Below, piece by piece: positions 62,688-64,000 of a stretch of DNA of 64,000 nucleotides. Numbering within the stretch: position 1 is the first letter of the stretch; each line of letters starts with the position of its first letter. The translations under genes were made by a program, and so were the position numbers. Where the stretch lies: contig JBJOHV010000097.1 of assembly GCA_046047495.1 (NCBI GenBank), forward strand, positions 1 through 64,000. The letters run 5' to 3'. This stretch comes from NORP240 sp046047495 (GTDB lineage Bacteria; Pseudomonadota; Gammaproteobacteria; Pseudomonadales; Pseudohongiellaceae). The notes beneath the pieces are model-generated. The model did not search any database and was not told the DNA's origin. It was given only the letters and a program-made list of their open reading frames with translations.

Positions 62688-63215
62688 TCAGGAGGCGGCA
62701 GGCGCCTCGCTGCCATTGCCGGCGGCAACCTGGGCCGCCTGCTGCTGCTTGCGCTGCTGGTACAGGGCGTCAAAATTGACCGGCGCCAGCATCAGCGGAG
62801 GGAAGCTGCCCTTGATGACCAGCGCATCGATGGACTCACGGGCGTAGGGGAAAATGATATTGGGGCACACGGTGGACAACACCTGCTCCAGCTGCTGGTC
62901 ATCCAGCCCCCGGCATACGAAAAGGCCGGCCTGTTGAACTTCCACCAGAAAGGCTGTGCTGTCGTCCTGCTTGGCTTCAACAGTCAGTACCAGCACCACC
63001 TCATAGACTTCGTCCTGGACTTGGGCGCTGCGGCTCTTGATGTCGAACGTGATGCGTGGCGTCCACTTGCCCTGGAAGGTGGCGGGGCTGCCGGGGGACT
63101 CGAAGGACGCATCCTTGAGATACAGGCGTTGCAGGGCAAAATTGGGGCCCTGGTTGCTCTGTTCAGGATTCTGGGCACTATTGCCCGCCGCTTGGGTCTT
63201 GTCATTCTCTGCCAT
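62688..63215 (-). CDS. secB: Protein-export chaperone SecB
   Basis: A 175-residue tetrameric chaperone that keeps preproteins unfolded for SecA. FALQRLYLKDASFESP, the CPNIIFPYARE motif and FPPLMLAPVNFDALY are conserved, and an acidic/Gln-rich tail follows. Downstream of the rhodanese gene; the glutaredoxin gene often found between them is missing. Confidence 0.97.
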   Translation of the reverse strand: MAENDKTQAAGNSAQNPEQSNQGPNFALQRLYLKDASFESPGSPATFQGKWTPRITFDIKSRSAQVQDEVYEVVLVLTVEAKQDDSTAFLVEVQQAGLFVCRGLDDQQLEQVLSTVCPNIIFPYARESIDALVIKGSFPPLMLAPVNFDALYQQRKQQQAAQVAAGNGSEAPAAS

Positions 63216-63228
63216 GGTCGTTCCTGTG

Positions 63229-63645
63229 TTATTTCTGAATCAATGGAAGGGATTGGGCTTTCCACTCGGTCAAGCCACCCGCCAGTCTTACCGCCTGCGT
63301 ATAACCCGCCTTGTGCAACAGGCTGCAGGCCTCCGATGCGTGTTGCCCCAACTTGTCCACCACCACCAGTGGCTTGGCCCGGTACTTCTCCAGCTCGGCA
63401 ATCCGCTGGTTCAGCTTGGTCAGCGGAATATTGATGGAATCCACGATATGTCCGCTGTCAAATTCCTTCTTCTCCCGGACATCCAGCACCACCGCATCCG
63501 AACGATTGATCAGCATGACTGCCTGCTGGGGCCCGACGGCCTTTGCCGCGGTAGCCCGGTGCTGGGCAAGGATGGCAATCATCAATACCAGCCAGGCACC
63601 GGACAGCATCCAGTGATTGACTACGAACTCCAGGAATTGCGCCAT
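63229..63645 (-). CDS. Membrane-anchored rhodanese-like protein, catalytic Cys missing
   Basis: A 138-residue protein of the YibN type. One N-terminal membrane helix (about residues 11-27) precedes a rhodanese domain with VVLDVREKKEFDSGHI. The active-site loop reads VVVDKLGQHAS, with Asp where the sulfur-carrying Cys is expected, so sulfurtransferase activity is doubtful. It lies 13 bases upstream of secB. Confidence 0.88.
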   Translation of the reverse strand: MAQFLEFVVNHWMLSGAWLVLMIAILAQHRATAAKAVGPQQAVMLINRSDAVVLDVREKKEFDSGHIVDSINIPLTKLNQRIAELEKYRAKPLVVVDKLGQHASEACSLLHKAGYTQAVRLAGGLTEWKAQSLPLIQK

Positions 63646-63760
63646 GGTGCAAGGATCCGGTGAACCGGTCGTGCTGTTAAAAACCAGTGCCGTTTAGAAC
63701 AGTGCCGTTAAAAAAGGGGAGCAGTATACACGGCTGCCGGCGGCTAAAGAAGTTCCCCGG

Positions 63761-63790
63761 TGGACTTATTCGAGTCAACCCGAGGATAAT
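63761..63790 (+). promoter_or_regulatory. Candidate promoter of gpmI
   Basis: TGGACT (63761-63766), an 18-base spacer and GATAAT (63785-63790), 43 bases before the gpmI start. Pattern-based only. Confidence 0.35.
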
Positions 63791-63833
63791 TGTGGTTCGC
63801 TTAAATCCTCCCCATTGCAGGACTCCCATCATC

Positions 63834-64000
63834 ATGAGCAACGCCAAGAAACAGACCTCCCTGTTGTTGATACTGGATGGCTGGGGCTACCGGGAAGCCA
63901 CTGCCCACAACGCCATTGCTGCTGCCCAGACACCGGTGTGGGATCGACTCTGGTCGAGCGCAGCCCATACCCTGGTCCGCACCTCCGGACTGGCGGTTGG
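63834..64000 (+). CDS. gpmI: 2,3-bisphosphoglycerate-independent phosphoglycerate mutase, 5' part
   Basis: The first 55 codons of the gene, running off the window edge. MSNAKKQTSLLLILDGWGYRE carries the metal-binding Asp and GWG turn of the alkaline-phosphatase-type mutase, and HNAIAAAQTPVWD fits. Glycolytic interconversion of 3- and 2-phosphoglycerate. Divergent from the rhodanese gene. Confidence 0.93.
   Translation, partial: MSNAKKQTSLLLILDGWGYREATAHNAIAAAQTPVWDRLWSSAAHTLVRTSGLAV

Overview
This is a contiguous stretch of gammaproteobacterial chromosome. The evidence is the conserved gene blocks aroK-aroB-damX, pilMNOPQ/mrcA, ftsN-like/hslVU, ubiEJB-hisIE-tatABC, thiI/glnA-ntrBC and trmL-secB-rhodanese-gpmI. 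The order resembles Pseudomonas and other non-enteric gammaproteobacteria; I cannot fix the genus from sequence alone. No rRNA, tRNA, CRISPR array, insertion sequence or prophage was recognised.

Layout. 1-2638 (minus): a damX-like AAA/membrane protein (3' part outside the window), aroB and aroK. 2771-7955 (minus): pilMNOPQ, the alignment complex and secretin of the twitching-type IV pilus. 8422-10809 (plus): penicillin-binding protein 1A. 10831-14530: rpmE, a stand-alone chorismate mutase, priA and an FtsN-like SPOR protein. 14645-22310 (plus): hslVU, a DUF971 gene, ubiE-ubiJ-ubiB, hisI-hisE and tatABC. 22311-29420 (minus): dtd, a proline iminopeptidase, typA/bipA, and a short KdpD/KdpE-like two-component pair directly next to trkH. 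29451-35429: thiI divergent from glnA-ntrB-ntrC, with recognisable NtrC sites and sigma-54 promoters.

35434-61948 (minus) is an almost uninterrupted 26.5-kb MSHA-type (mannose-sensitive haemagglutinin) pilus locus. In transcription order it holds mshI, a PilN-like gene, mshJ, mshK, mshL, mshM, mshN, mshE, mshG, mshF, the pilin, a PglL/O-antigen-ligase-type glycosyl-transfer protein, mshC, mshD, mshO, mshP and a 3496-residue mshQ. One small membrane-protein gene lies on the opposite strand between mshP and mshQ. The locus sits between ntrC and trmL-secB-rhodanese-gpmI, genes that lie close together in relatives, so it looks like a block acquired into, or kept within, the conserved backbone.

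The most interesting points are in the MSHA locus. A nine-A/T homopolymer at the very start of the pilin-locus glycosyl-transfer gene puts the natural start out of frame, which suggests phase-variable pilin glycosylation. The assembly ATPase MshE carries an intact two-part c-di-GMP-binding MshEN motif. The pilin promoter has a CRP/Vfr-like site at -41.5. MshQ is very large and modular, with several repeat classes. Together these suggest a surface adhesion pilus under second-messenger, transcriptional and possibly stochastic control.
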